Below, one piece after another: positions 17,715 through 26,471 of a stretch of DNA of 64,000 nucleotides. The stretch lies in the NCBI RefSeq assembly GCF_014270065.1, contig NZ_JACNME010000001.1, positions 310,001 to 374,000 of the forward strand, given 5' to 3'. The position numbers and the translations under genes were made by a program. Source of the DNA: Quadrisphaera sp. RL12-1S (GTDB lineage Bacteria; Actinomycetota; Actinomycetes; Actinomycetales; Quadrisphaeraceae). The notes below the pieces were generated by a model, which was not told the DNA's origin, ran no database searches, and worked only from the letters and a program-made list of their open reading frames with translations. Each line of letters opens with the position of its first letter. Position 1 is the stretch's first letter.

Positions 17715-18403
17715 GGGCGGGTGGCGCGGTGCAGCGCGACGATCCCGCCGGTGAGGTCCTTCCACGCCACACCGGTCCAGCCGGCGTCCTGCACCCAGCG
17801 GGACAGGCCGGCCTGGTCGGGCCAGGCGCGGATCGACTCGGCCAGGTAGACGTACGCCTCGGGGTTGCTGGCCGTCCGGCGCGCGATCGAGGGCAGCGCG
17901 CGCATGAGGTACTCGGTGTAGACCGTGCGGAACGGCGCCCACGTGGGGTGGGAGAACTCGCAGACCACGAGGCGACCGCCCGGGCGGGTGACCCGCAGCA
18001 TCTCCGCGAGCGCCGCCTGCGGCTCCACGACGTTGCGCAGCCCGAAGCTGATGGTCACCGCGTCGAAGGAGGCGTCGGCGAAGGGCAGCCGGGTGGCGTC
18101 ACCGGCCACGAACGACAGGTCGGGGCGGCGGCGGGCGCCGACGGCGAGCATGCCGCGGGAGAAGTCGCAGGCCACCGGCCGCGCGCCGAGCGCGGCGAAC
18201 GGCTCGGTGGAGGTGCCGGTGCCGGCGGCGAGGTCGAGGACCCGCTCGCCGGGGCGCAGGTCGAGGGCCTTCACCACGGCGCGCCGCCAGGACCGGTCCT
18301 GCCGCAGGCTCAGCACGGTGTTGGTGAGGTCGTAGCGGCTGGCCACGCCGTCGAACATGGCGGCCACCTCGTGGGGGGCCTTGGCGAGGTCGGCGCGGGT
18401 CAC
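17711..18403 (-). CDS. menG: Demethylmenaquinone methyltransferase
   Basis: A 230-residue class I SAM methyltransferase of the UbiE/MenG family: [18 protein letters not shown], the SAM motif [16 protein letters not shown] and [21 protein letters not shown] are all diagnostic. It performs the last methylation in menaquinone synthesis. GTG 18403 has a GGGGGAG ribosome-binding site 9 nt upstream. It is the first gene of menG-menJ; the prenyl synthase gene follows with its own promoter. Confidence 0.95.
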   Translation of the reverse strand: MTRADLAKAPHEVAAMFDGVASRYDLTNTVLSLRQDRSWRRAVVKALDLRPGERVLDLAAGTGTSTEPFAALGARPVACDFSRGMLAVGARRRPDLSFVAGDATRLPFADASFDAVTISFGLRNVVEPQAALAEMLRVTRPGGRLVVCEFSHPTWAPFRTVYTEYLMRALPSIARRTASNPEAYVYLAESIRAWPDQAGLSRWVQDAGWTGVAWKDLTGGIVALHRATRP

Positions 18404-18439
18404 GACCCCATGCTCCCCCACCTGCGCGCGGAGCTCTCG

Positions 18440-18491
18440 CCGTGATCCCCCGACCGCCGCGTGACCCCCGCCACCCCGCCCATGATCACGG
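18440..18491. repeat. Dispersed palindromic element, degenerate copy 2
   Basis: The right arm GCCCATGATCACGG (18478-18491) is perfect; the left arm at 18440 (CCGTGATCCCCCG) keeps only the outer half. It lies between menG and proA, which are divergent. Confidence 0.55.
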
Positions 18492-18517
18492 ACAGCGGTC
18501 GCGGGCGGTCGCCCCCG

Positions 18518-18523
18518 TAGGAT
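18518..18523 (+). promoter_or_regulatory. -10 element for leaderless ProA-like gene
   Basis: TAGGAT ends 8 nt before GTG 18532; there is no Shine-Dalgarno sequence. Confidence 0.5.
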
Positions 18524-18531
18524 CTGCGGCC

Positions 18532-19848
18532 GTGAGCAGCGCGTCCGGCGACACCAGCACCCGCACCAGCGCCACCGCGGCGGTCCGGGAGGCCGCCGAG
18601 CGCGCGGCCGCCGCGGCCGCCGCCCTGCGGACCGCACCCGACGCGCAGGTCAGCGAGGCCCTGTCCGCGGCCGCCGAGCGCGTGGCGGGCGCCGCCCAGG
18701 TGGTGCTGTCCGCCAACGCCGACGACGTCGCCGCCGCGCGGGCGGCCGGCACGAGCGAGGGCCTGCTCGACAGGCTCCGCCTGGACCCGGCCCGCCTGGA
18801 GTCCGCGGCTCAGCAGCTGCGCGAGATCGCGGCGCTGCCCGCCCAGCCGCGGCTGGTGTTCGTCCGCGACCTCCCCGGCGACGGGGTGCACGGCGGGCAG
18901 GTCTGGGAGCGGCGCGTGCCGGTGGGCGTCATCGGCGCGACCTACGAGGCGCGGCCCGCGGTCACCCTCGACGTGGCCGGCCAGGTGCTGCGGGCCCGCA
19001 GCGCCGCGGTGCTGCGCACCGGGTCCGCGGCCCTGCGCACCTCCGCGGTGCTCGTCGACGAGGTGCTCGTCCCGGCGCTGGCCGAGGCGGGCCTGCCGGA
19101 CGGGGGCGTCGAGCTGGTCCGCCAGCCCGGGCACGACGCCGCGGAGGCGCTCGTGGCCCAGCCCGACCTCGTGCCGCTCGTCATCGTCCGCGGGTCGGGC
19201 GAGACCACCCGGCACCTGTCGCGGCTCGGCGCCGCGGCGGGCACGCGGGTGCTCGCCCACGCCGACGGCGGCGGGGTCATGTACGCCGACGTCGCCGCGG
19301 ACCTCGACAGGTTCCGCTCCCTGCTGCGCGCCGGGGTCGACCGGCTCGGGGTGTGCAACCGCCTCAACCTGCTGCTCGTGCACAGCGCGCGGTGGGAGGA
19401 GCTCAGCCAGGTGGCCGTCGAGGTGCTGGGCGAGGCCGGTGTGCAGGCCCTGCTGCCGCCGCACGCGCACGAGCTGGGGCACGAGTGGGCCCTCGACTCC
19501 GGCAACGAGGCCCGGGTGACGGTCGCTCCCGTGGCCGGGCCCGTCGAGGCGACGGCGCTCGCGGCCGCCGAGACCAGCGGGATCGCCGCCACCGTGGTCA
19601 CCGAGGACGCCGGGGCCGCGGCGGAGTTCCTCGGCGCCTGGGGCGGCACGGGCGGCTTCTGGAACACCACCACGCGCCTGCTCGACGGTTACAAGCTGCT
19701 GGGCGTGCCCGAGACCGGCATCAGCGTGGACTCGGTGCCCGGCCCGCGCGGCCCGGTGACCGGTGGTGACCTGGTGCTGCGGCAGTTCGTCGTGCTGCCC
19801 GCCGGGACCAGCGGCGCCGGCGCCGTGCAGGAGGACCTGCGGGGCTGA
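18532..19848 (+). CDS. ProA-like glutamate-5-semialdehyde dehydrogenase (divergent)
   Basis: A 438-residue aldehyde dehydrogenase-fold protein matching gamma-glutamyl phosphate reductase along its length: [21 protein letters not shown], a RGSGET segment, the catalytic Cys in [12 protein letters not shown] and the closing [23 protein letters not shown]. Several positions differ from typical Pro[10 protein letters not shown] for the usual CNAxET, and [12 protein letters not shown] for the usual HxDGxCHxYVD. It is not next to obg or proB, the usual actinobacterial setting. It may be the only ProA or a paralogue acting on another acyl phosphate. Confidence 0.75.
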   Translation: MSSASGDTSTRTSATAAVREAAERAAAAAAALRTAPDAQVSEALSAAAERVAGAAQVVLSANADDVAAARAAGTSEGLLDRLRLDPARLESAAQQLREIAALPAQPRLVFVRDLPGDGVHGGQVWERRVPVGVIGATYEARPAVTLDVAGQVLRARSAAVLRTGSAALRTSAVLVDEVLVPALAEAGLPDGGVELVRQPGHDAAEALVAQPDLVPLVIVRGSGETTRHLSRLGAAAGTRVLAHADGGGVMYADVAADLDRFRSLLRAGVDRLGVCNRLNLLLVHSARWEELSQVAVEVLGEAGVQALLPPHAHELGHEWALDSGNEARVTVAPVAGPVEATALAAAETSGIAATVVTEDAGAAAEFLGAWGGTGGFWNTTTRLLDGYKLLGVPETGISVDSVPGPRGPVTGGDLVLRQFVVLPAGTSGAGAVQEDLRG

Positions 19849-19864
19849 CGCCCCGGCGGGCCGC

Positions 19865-21061
19865 TCAGCCGCGCAGGGAGGGCCGCGACGGGGACAGGGC
19901 CGCCACGGCGCCGTCGACGGCTGCCCCGAGCCCGTGCGGCAGTCCCAGCACGGCGGCCGCCGCGGCGCGCCCCAACGCCGAGGACGTCTGGATCCCGTAC
20001 CCGCCCTGGCCGGCCAGCCAGAAGAAGCCCTGCTGCACGTCGTCCCACCCCACCACGGGCAGGCCGTCCGCCGGTCCCGTCCGCAGACCCGTCCACGAGC
20101 GCCGCACCCGCACCCCGCCGAGGTCGAGCACCGCGTCCAGGGCGGCGAGCAGGCCCGCGACGTCCGCCGGACGGGGCTGGGCGTCGCACGGCTCGCTCGG
20201 CACGGCCTCCGCGGGAGAGGCGAGCAGGTCGCCGGCGACGTCCCGCCCGGGCCGCGCGTAGAACGTCTCGGCGACGTCGCCCACCATCGGCCAGTCCTCA
20301 CCGACCCGGTGCGCCGCGTCGGCCACCACCACCGTCCGCCGCCGGGGCACCAGCCCGCGCCGGCGCGCGCCCGCCAGGTGCGCGACGCCGTCGGCCCACG
20401 GGCCCGCGGCGTCCACGAGGGTCCCGGCGCTGATGCGGCCTGCGCCGGCGGTGACGTCCCACCCGCCGGCGCGGCGCACCGCCGACGTCACCCGGGCGCC
20501 CACCAGCACGGTCACCCCGCCGCGGCGGGCGCGCTCGACGTGGTGCTCCACGAGCGCGGGAACCGCGACCTCGCGCGCGTCGTCGTCGACGGCGACCGCG
20601 TGGACGGCCTCCGGGCGCAGCAGGGGGAAGCGCTCGAGCGCCTCGTCCGCGCTGGTGGCGCGCAGGGAGGGCACCTCCTCCAGGAGGGCCGCGAGGGCCG
20701 CGGCGCCGGCAGGACCGCCCACGGCGTCGACCCACAGCAGCGGCCGCGGCCGCAGGACCCGCCGGCCCGCGGCCTCCTCCGCCCGGGCCACCAGGTCCAG
20801 GCTCGCCGCGGTCAGCGCCTGCACCGGCGGCGGGCCGTAGCTGGGCTGCATCTGGCGCGCCGAGCGGGCGGTGGTGTGGGTGGCGAGCGCCCCCTCCGCC
20901 TCCACGAGCACCACCGATGCGGAGCCCTCCGACAGCTCGGCGAGCTCGGCGGCCAGCGAGGCGCCGGCGATGCCGCCCCCGACCACGAGGACGTCGGCCC
21001 GCAGCGCCGCGGGGGCCGCGGCGGTGGGCCCGCTGGGCTGGGCTGGTGTGGTGGACGTCAT
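19865..21061 (-). CDS. FAD-dependent DAO-family oxidoreductase (D-amino-acid dehydrogenase-like)
   Basis: A 398-residue flavoprotein of the DAO/DadA fold. VLVVGGGIAGASLAAELAE binds ADP; HTTARSARQMQPSYG resembles the active-site loop of D-arginine dehydrogenase-like enzymes; the C-terminal WTGLRTGPADGLPVVG and WLAGQGGYGIQTSSALG close the FAD site. The substrate is probably an amine or D-amino acid but is not determined. ATG 21061 is preceded by TAGCCT 9 nt upstream, divergent from menF. Confidence 0.8.
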   Translation of the reverse strand: MTSTTPAQPSGPTAAAPAALRADVLVVGGGIAGASLAAELAELSEGSASVVLVEAEGALATHTTARSARQMQPSYGPPPVQALTAASLDLVARAEEAAGRRVLRPRPLLWVDAVGGPAGAAALAALLEEVPSLRATSADEALERFPLLRPEAVHAVAVDDDAREVAVPALVEHHVERARRGGVTVLVGARVTSAVRRAGGWDVTAGAGRISAGTLVDAAGPWADGVAHLAGARRRGLVPRRRTVVVADAAHRVGEDWPMVGDVAETFYARPGRDVAGDLLASPAEAVPSEPCDAQPRPADVAGLLAALDAVLDLGGVRVRRSWTGLRTGPADGLPVVGWDDVQQGFFWLAGQGGYGIQTSSALGRAAAAAVLGLPHGLGAAVDGAVAALSPSRPSLRG

Positions 21062-21070
21062 CGCCAGCGG

Positions 21071-21111
21071 AGGCTAGTGCGGGCTGCGCACTCGCGGGAG
21101 GCGCCTAGCCT
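21071..21111. promoter_or_regulatory. Divergent -10 elements for the DAO oxidoreductase (-) and menF (+)
   Basis: TAGCCT on the minus strand (21071-21076) ends 9 nt before ATG 21061; TAGCCT on the plus strand (21106-21111) ends 8 nt before ATG 21120. The start codons are 58 bp apart, so the promoters must be back to back. Confidence 0.5.
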
Positions 21112-21119
21112 TGTCGGTG

Positions 21120-22499
21120 ATGACCACCACCGTCGGCCGCCCCGGCCGTCCGCCCCGCCCCCGCGCCCTCGAGCCGGGCGGCGCGGACGTCGCGTCGTCC
21201 TCCGGCGGCGGGCTCCGCTGGCGCACCACGAGGGTCGCCGACCCGGGCCCGCTGCTCGACCTCCTGGCCCGCCGCGCGACCGCGGCCAGCCCGCTGGCGT
21301 GGGTGCGGCGCGGGGAGGGCCTCGTCGGCTGGGGCGAGGCGGCGCGGGTGCAGTCCGGCGGCGAGCACCGCTTCGCCACCGCCGCCGCGGCCTGGCGCGA
21401 CCTGGTCCTGGGCGCCCCGGTGGTCGACGACGTGCGGCTGCCCGGAACGGGCCCGGTGGCCTTCACCTCGCTCTCCTTCGACGCGGCCTCCGCTGCCGCG
21501 GGCGTCCTCGTGGTGCCCGAGGTCCTGGTGGGCCGTCGCGGCGACGTGGTGTGGGTGACCACGGCCGAGCCGGTCGACTCCCCCGTCGCCGCGTCGGGCG
21601 CGGCCGCGGCCGCGGCGGTGGCCTCCGGTGACCCCGTCGAGCCGGTCCGCGGTCCCGGCGCCGTCCGCTACGCCGACGGCGCCCTGTGCGGTCCGCGCTG
21701 GGCCACCGCGGTCGCCCGCGCCGTGGCGCGGATCCAGGCCGGTGAGCTGGAGAAGGTGGTGCTGGCCCGCGACCTGGTCGCCGAGGCGGAGCACGCGGTG
21801 GACGCGCGCTGGCTGCTCGCCCGGCTGGCCGACGCGTACCCCTCGTGCTGGTCCTTCTCCGTGGACGGCCTGGTGGGCGCCACCCCCGAGCTGCTGGTCC
21901 GCCGCGAGCGGGGCCTCGTGCACTCCCGCGTGCTGGCGGGCACCATCCGGCGCACCGGGGACGAGGAGCGCGACGCCGCGCTCGCCGGGTCGCTGGCCCG
22001 CTCCGGCAAGGACCTGGAGGAGCACGAGTACGCGGTGCGCTCCGTGGTCTCGGCGCTGGCGCCGCACTGCCGCACGACCACCGCGCCCGACGCGCCCTTC
22101 GTGCTGCACCTGCCCAACGTCATGCACCTGGCCTCCGACGTCACCGGCGTCCTGGACGACGCGCGGCCCGGTGGCGCCCCGGGCGTGCTGGAGCTGGCAG
22201 CGGCCCTGCACCCCACCGCCGCCGTCTGCGGCACCCCCACGGCGGCCGCAGCCGCGCTCATCACCGAGCTGGAGGGCATGGACCGGGACCGGTACGCCGG
22301 GCCGGTCGGCTGGGTGGACGGCAGCGGTGACGGCGAGATCGGGCTGGCGCTGCGCTGCGCCCGCATCGACGGCGCTGACCCGCGCCGCGTGAGGCTCTTC
22401 GCGGGCTGCGGCGTGGTGGCGGGGTCGGACCCGATGGCCGAGCTGGCGGAGTCCGACGCCAAGCTCGTGCCCGTGCGCGACGCGCTCGGCGGCGCCTGA
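21120..22499 (+). CDS. menF: Isochorismate synthase
   Basis: A 459-residue chorismate-binding enzyme. The conserved stretches VLARDLV, LVGATPELLVRRE, LAGTIRRTGDEERD, HPTAAVCGTP and GPVGWVDGSGDGEIGLALRCARI follow the family order. It converts chorismate to isochorismate, the entry step to menaquinone; its location opposite menD and menC makes that role much more likely than siderophore synthesis. TTG 21111 and GTG 21117 are also in frame, but the TAGCCT spacing selects ATG 21120. It converges with menD. Confidence 0.93.
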   Translation: MTTTVGRPGRPPRPRALEPGGADVASSSGGGLRWRTTRVADPGPLLDLLARRATAASPLAWVRRGEGLVGWGEAARVQSGGEHRFATAAAAWRDLVLGAPVVDDVRLPGTGPVAFTSLSFDAASAAAGVLVVPEVLVGRRGDVVWVTTAEPVDSPVAASGAAAAAAVASGDPVEPVRGPGAVRYADGALCGPRWATAVARAVARIQAGELEKVVLARDLVAEAEHAVDARWLLARLADAYPSCWSFSVDGLVGATPELLVRRERGLVHSRVLAGTIRRTGDEERDAALAGSLARSGKDLEEHEYAVRSVVSALAPHCRTTTAPDAPFVLHLPNVMHLASDVTGVLDDARPGGAPGVLELAAALHPTAAVCGTPTAAAAALITELEGMDRDRYAGPVGWVDGSGDGEIGLALRCARIDGADPRRVRLFAGCGVVAGSDPMAELAESDAKLVPVRDALGGA

Positions 22500-22513
22500 C
22501 CGGTCCCCGGCCG

Positions 22514-24334
22514 TCAGCCGGTCAGCCCGCTGACGGCGCCGCGGACGCGTCCGCGGACCCTGGCGTGCAGCGCGCGCAGGCGGCTCCGGTCCGCGCGGAC
22601 CACCAGCACCTCGCGGCCGCGCACGGGTGCGGACAGAGCGCTGCGCAGGGCCGTGAGATCGCCGGGGTCGCCGATGTGGCGCGCGGGGACGCCCAGCGCG
22701 GCCGACACGGCGACGAGGTCGCGTCCGTGGGGCGTGCCGAAGAGGCGCTCGAAGACGCGGACCCGGTCGGGCTCGAAGGGGTCCCCGTGCTCGAGGCCCG
22801 TGAAGATGCCGCCGCCGTCGTCGTCGAGGACGACGACGCGCAGGTCCGGCTCGGGCTCGCCGGGCGGCAGCAGGAGACCGCCCGCGTCGTGGAGGGCCGC
22901 CAGGTCCCCGACGAGCGCTGTGGTGGGCGCCCCGGCGGCGAGGGCGGCGCCGGTGGCGGCGGAGAGGGTGCCGTCGATGCCGGACAGCCCGCGCCCGGCG
23001 AGCACCAGGGGCGCCGCGTCCGGGTCGGCCCACGGGAGACCGGCCAGGTCCAGGTCGCGGACGGCGTTGGACGCCGCCGCCACCAGCAGCTCGCCGGGAC
23101 GGACGGCCGCGGCGACCTCCCGCGCCAGCAGGGGTCCGGTGAGGTGGCCGGCACGGACCTCGTCGTCGAGGACGGCGTCGGTGACGGCCTGGGCCGCGGC
23201 GCCCGCGCGCTGCCAGCGGCGCAGCCAGTCCCCGCCGTCGCGGGCGGTGGCGCCGTCGTCGTCCTGAGCCGGGTCGGTCAGCAGGCGGTGGTGCGGGCGG
23301 GCCGCCCCGGGGCCGGGGTCGTCCGCGTGGGTGACCAGGTGGACCAGCTCGACGTCGGGACGGGCCAGCAGGGCGCTGACCGGGCGGCTGAGGGTCGGCC
23401 TGCCGAGCGCCACGACGCGCTCCACGGCCCCGCCGAGGGCGGGCTGGTCGAGCAGGAGCCGGTAGGCAGCGACGGCGTGGGGGCCGCTGCGGGCGCCGGA
23501 GCTGGGCTCGGCCAGCAACGGCCAGCCGTGGCGCTCGGCGGTCCTGCGCGCCAGCGCGCCCAGGGCCGGCGGCCCGTCCCCCGCCACGACCACCGTGCGC
23601 TCGGGCCCCGCCGCGAGCCCCCTTCCCGCACTCTCCGCGACGGGTGCGGGACCGGAGGGGGCCCCTCCCGCAGCGTCCGCAGCGTCCGCACCGTCCGCGG
23701 CGGGTGCGGCAGGGGAGGGCGGGGTCCAGGGGACGTCGGGCACGAGGGGGTCGGCGAAGGCGAGGTCGCCGTGGACCGGCCCGGGTCGCCGGCCGCGCCG
23801 CCCGAGGGCCACCGCGACGAGGTCGGCGACGCCCGCGGCCCACGTGGCGCGAGCCCTGGCCAGCGGCTCCTGGGGGCCGGGCACCGGGAGGTCCAGCGCG
23901 TGCCGGACGGCGGCGCCGAAGATCCCGGCCTGCAGCGCCGTGGTCTGGTTGGCCCACGTGCCGCGCACGGCGTGCGGGCGGTCGGCGGAGAGCACCACCA
24001 GCGGCACCCCGGACTCAGCGGCCTCCAGCACGGCGGGGTGGAGGTTGGCGACGGCCGTGCCCGACGTGGTCACCACCGCGGCGGGCACACCGGTGGCGCG
24101 GCCCATCCCGAGCGCGGTGAACGCGGCGACGCGCTCGTCGTGCCGGACGTGGAGCCTCAGCAGCCCGGCGGCGTCGGCGTCGTGGAGGGCGTAGGCCAGC
24201 GGCGCCGAGCGCGACCCGGGGCACAGCACCACCTCACGCACCCCCGCCTGCGCCAGGGCGACGACGACGACGCGCGCCAGCAGCGTCGACGGCTGCACGG
24301 AGGTCTGCACGGAGGTCTGCACAGAGGTCTGCAC
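22514..24334 (-). CDS. menD: SEPHCHC synthase (2-succinyl-5-enolpyruvyl-6-hydroxy-3-cyclohexene-1-carboxylate synthase)
   Basis: A 606-residue thiamine-diphosphate enzyme. CPGSRSAPLAYAL and HVRHDERVAAFTALGMGRA are the MenD N-terminal signatures; GRGLSGIDGTLSAATGAAL and GDLAALHDAGGL carry the C-terminal TPP site; VVLDDDGGGIF completes it. It joins isochorismate and 2-oxoglutarate. The N-terminus is a triple V-Q-T-S repeat with four in-frame GTG codons; GTG 24334 is preferred because GATGAT lies 6 nt upstream. A low-complexity A/D/P insert sits between the second and third domains. Confidence 0.93.
   Translation of the reverse strand: MQTSVQTSVQTSVQPSTLLARVVVVALAQAGVREVVLCPGSRSAPLAYALHDADAAGLLRLHVRHDERVAAFTALGMGRATGVPAAVVTTSGTAVANLHPAVLEAAESGVPLVVLSADRPHAVRGTWANQTTALQAGIFGAAVRHALDLPVPGPQEPLARARATWAAGVADLVAVALGRRGRRPGPVHGDLAFADPLVPDVPWTPPSPAAPAADGADAADAAGGAPSGPAPVAESAGRGLAAGPERTVVVAGDGPPALGALARRTAERHGWPLLAEPSSGARSGPHAVAAYRLLLDQPALGGAVERVVALGRPTLSRPVSALLARPDVELVHLVTHADDPGPGAARPHHRLLTDPAQDDDGATARDGGDWLRRWQRAGAAAQAVTDAVLDDEVRAGHLTGPLLAREVAAAVRPGELLVAAASNAVRDLDLAGLPWADPDAAPLVLAGRGLSGIDGTLSAATGAALAAGAPTTALVGDLAALHDAGGLLLPPGEPEPDLRVVVLDDDGGGIFTGLEHGDPFEPDRVRVFERLFGTPHGRDLVAVSAALGVPARHIGDPGDLTALRSALSAPVRGREVLVVRADRSRLRALHARVRGRVRGAVSGLTG
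24299..24334 (-). repeat. Three tandem 12-bp units carrying repeated GTG start codons of menD
   Basis: GTGCAGACCTCT/C is repeated three times and followed by a fourth GTG at 24298. Each unit is 12 bp, so unit gain or loss keeps the frame and only changes the N-terminal VQTS count. Confidence 0.8.
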
Positions 24335-24340
24335 CCGCCC

Positions 24341-24346
24341 ATCATC
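24341..24346 (-). promoter_or_regulatory. -10-like element for leaderless menD
   Basis: GATGAT on the minus strand ends 6 nt before GTG 24334. Confidence 0.4.
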
Positions 24347-24380
24347 GCCAGGGGCGGGTCCCGCAGCAGCGCGTGGCACC

Positions 24381-24428
24381 GCCTGCTCGCCTGCTGGCCT
24401 GCTCGCCTGCTCGCCTGCTCGCCTGCTC
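24381..24428 (-). repeat. Six tandem 8-bp units upstream of menD
   Basis: GCCTGCTC on the plus strand (GAGCAGGC on the menD sense strand) occurs six times in a row with one variant (GCCTGCTG at 24389-24396). It lies about 35 bp upstream of the menD -10 element, where promoter upstream elements or an activator would act. Confidence 0.85.
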
Positions 24429-24488
24429 GATGGTGCGGGGGAGGTGACGCGGACGCGCATGATCGTGCCGGAGGGGGAAGGAGATCCG

Positions 24489-24505
24489 CCCGCTCAGAGA
24501 GCGGG
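24489..24505 (-). terminator. Short hairpin after menC
   Basis: CCCGCTC/GAGCGGG with a 3-nt loop immediately follows the menC stop and is followed on the minus strand by a pyrimidine-rich tract (ctccttcccc). It could separate menC from menD transcription. Confidence 0.4.
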
Positions 24506-24507
24506 TC

Positions 24508-25590
24508 TCACAGGAGGGCGTGGCAGCGGCGCAGGCGGTCGAGCCACCACGCGCGCCGGTCCGGCGGCGCGGCGTGCCGCAGCAGCAGCTCGGGGTCGGG
24601 CTGGACCGGGCCGACGGGCAGCGCCCCACCGACCGGCTGCCGCGGCTCGGCGACGTCGGCGGCGAACAGGGCCCCCGTGCCCAGCCCGCTGGCCAGCTGC
24701 TCCTCCCCGGCCGCGAGCGGGAGCGCACCCGCCGCGGCGAGCCCGGCGGCGAGCCCGACGGCGGTGTCGAGGGCGCTCGACAGCACCACCGGCACCGCCC
24801 GCCCGCTGCGCTGCACGCCCTCGGCGCGGAGCTGCTCGGCGAGCCGCAGCACGGCGCGCACGCCGCCCATCGGCGGGACCTTGAGGACCGCGACGTCGGC
24901 AGCTCCGGCGCGCACGACGGCGAGGGGGTCGCTGGCCCGGCGGATGCTCTCGTCCGCGGCGATCCGCACGTCCACACCGCCGCGCGCCAGCTGCTCGCGC
25001 AGCAGCACCAGCTCGGCGACGGTGGCGCACGGCTGCTCGGCGTACTCCAGCGGCCCCTGCCCGGGTCCGGCGGTGAGCGCCGCCAGCGCCTGCGCGGCCT
25101 GCGCGGGCGACCACCCGCCGTTCGCGTCGACCCTCACCCTGCCGCCGTCCGGGGCCCGCTCGGCGAGCACCTCGCGCACGGCCGCGACGCGCGCGATGTC
25201 GTCGTCGAGGCGCTGCCCGCGCTCGGCGACCTTCACCTTGGCCGTGGTGCACCCGGGGAAGCGGTCCAGCACCTGCCGCACCCGCTCGGCGGGGACGGCG
25301 GGGACGGTGGCGTTGACGGCCACCCGCTGCCTCAGGGGCGCGGGCCAGCCGGTCCAGGCAGCCTCGACACCGGCGGCCAGCCAGGCCGCGGAGGTGGCGT
25401 CGTCGTACTCGGTGAAGGGCGCGAACTCCCCCCACCCCGCGGGACCGCGCAGCAGGAGGGCCTCGCGCACCTCGATGCCGCGGAACCGCACCCGCAGCGG
25501 CAGCGCCACCACCGCCGCGCCCGCCAGCAGCTCCTCCAGCGGCGGCACCGCCGCGGCCGCAACGGTCTCCTCAGCGGTCTGGTGGGCCAC
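24508..25590 (-). CDS. menC: o-Succinylbenzoate synthase
   Basis: A 360-residue enolase-superfamily enzyme. TAKVKVAE holds the catalytic Lys pair, RVDANGGWSPAQA and EYAEQPC the metal-binding Asp/Glu, AADESIRR the third metal ligand and AVLKVPPMGG the second catalytic Lys. It dehydrates SHCHC to o-succinylbenzoate. GTG 25590 has GAGCGT 6 nt upstream. It is on the same strand as menD but separated by about 170 bp holding a hairpin and an 8-bp repeat array. Confidence 0.93.
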   Translation of the reverse strand: MAHQTAEETVAAAAVPPLEELLAGAAVVALPLRVRFRGIEVREALLLRGPAGWGEFAPFTEYDDATSAAWLAAGVEAAWTGWPAPLRQRVAVNATVPAVPAERVRQVLDRFPGCTTAKVKVAERGQRLDDDIARVAAVREVLAERAPDGGRVRVDANGGWSPAQAAQALAALTAGPGQGPLEYAEQPCATVAELVLLREQLARGGVDVRIAADESIRRASDPLAVVRAGAADVAVLKVPPMGGVRAVLRLAEQLRAEGVQRSGRAVPVVLSSALDTAVGLAAGLAAAGALPLAAGEEQLASGLGTGALFAADVAEPRQPVGGALPVGPVQPDPELLLRHAAPPDRRAWWLDRLRRCHALL

Positions 25591-25690
25591 CTCGCCACGC
25601 TCTCAGATCATCCCGCGGGCTGACACCGGGCCCCGTCGCCGCTGCTCGGGGCTGACGACGGCGACCGGCGGCCGGCGCGAGGCTCGGCGC

Positions 25691-26464
25691 ATGAGCGCCG
25701 CAGTCCCCGCCGCCCCGTTCCGGCGCCCGTCACGAGCCGGACGTCCCCCGTCCCCGGACCGGCCCGGCCACCAGCGCCCCCAGCGCCCCCACGGCGCCTC
25801 CGGTGCTGCCGGCGGCGCGGCGGGCCTGGCCGCGGTGACGGCCGCCACCGCGGCGGCGGTGATGCTGGGGGCGGCCACCGAGGCCGCCCAGGGAGCGCTG
25901 CCGACGGCGTGGGGCCCGCTGGCCAACTCGGTGACGGCCTGGGTGCTGCTGCCGGCTGCCCTGACCACCGCGGTGCTCGCCGCGCTGCCGCCCCGGGGCG
26001 GCGCGGGGCGGCGGTCGCCGGCCCCGCCGCCGGTGACCGCGCTCGTTACCGGGCTGGTGACCACGCAGGGCCTCGTGGCCGGCTACTACGGGTGGGCGGC
26101 GCTGGTCAGCGGCACGCCCCACGCGTGGTCGTCGGTGGTGCTGTGGTCGGCGGCGGGCCTGGTCAGCGGGACGCTGGTGGGGGTGGTGGCGCTGGTCCGC
26201 GCCTCGGAGACCGGGGCCCTGCGCGGCGCGGCCACCGGTCTGCTGGCCGCGGTCCCCCTGGCCGACGGCGGCCGGACGGTCGTGCTCTTCCCGTGGCAGG
26301 CCAGCGCGGGGTGGGCGTTCGCCGCCGTCGCCGTCGTCGTCCTGCTGGTCGGGCTGCGCCGCGGTGAGCGGGCGGCGGGGTGGTTGACGGCGGCCGCGGC
26401 GGTCGCGGCCGGGGCCGCCGGGTTCGCGCTGCTCGACGCGGCCGTGCGGATCGCCAGCGCCTGA
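25691..26464 (+). CDS. Integral membrane protein of unknown function
   Basis: A 257-residue protein with a basic, Pro/Arg-rich N-terminal 35 residues and about seven hydrophobic helices. TTQGLVAGYYGWAALVSG and VLFPWQASAGWAFAAVAVV are the most distinctive stretches, but no family is recognised with confidence. It starts at ATG 25691 without a strong ribosome-binding site, is divergent from menC and converges with the HAD gene. It resembles small actinobacterial membrane proteins of uncharacterised DUF families. Confidence 0.65.
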   Translation: MSAAVPAAPFRRPSRAGRPPSPDRPGHQRPQRPHGASGAAGGAAGLAAVTAATAAAVMLGAATEAAQGALPTAWGPLANSVTAWVLLPAALTTAVLAALPPRGGAGRRSPAPPPVTALVTGLVTTQGLVAGYYGWAALVSGTPHAWSSVVLWSAAGLVSGTLVGVVALVRASETGALRGAATGLLAAVPLADGGRTVVLFPWQASAGWAFAAVAVVVLLVGLRRGERAAGWLTAAAAVAAGAAGFALLDAAVRIASA

Positions 26465-26471
26465 CCGCCGC

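Noticed and set aside
24381-24428. CRISPR-like array
   Set aside because: The units are only 8 bp and directly adjacent without unique spacers; it is a simple tandem repeat.
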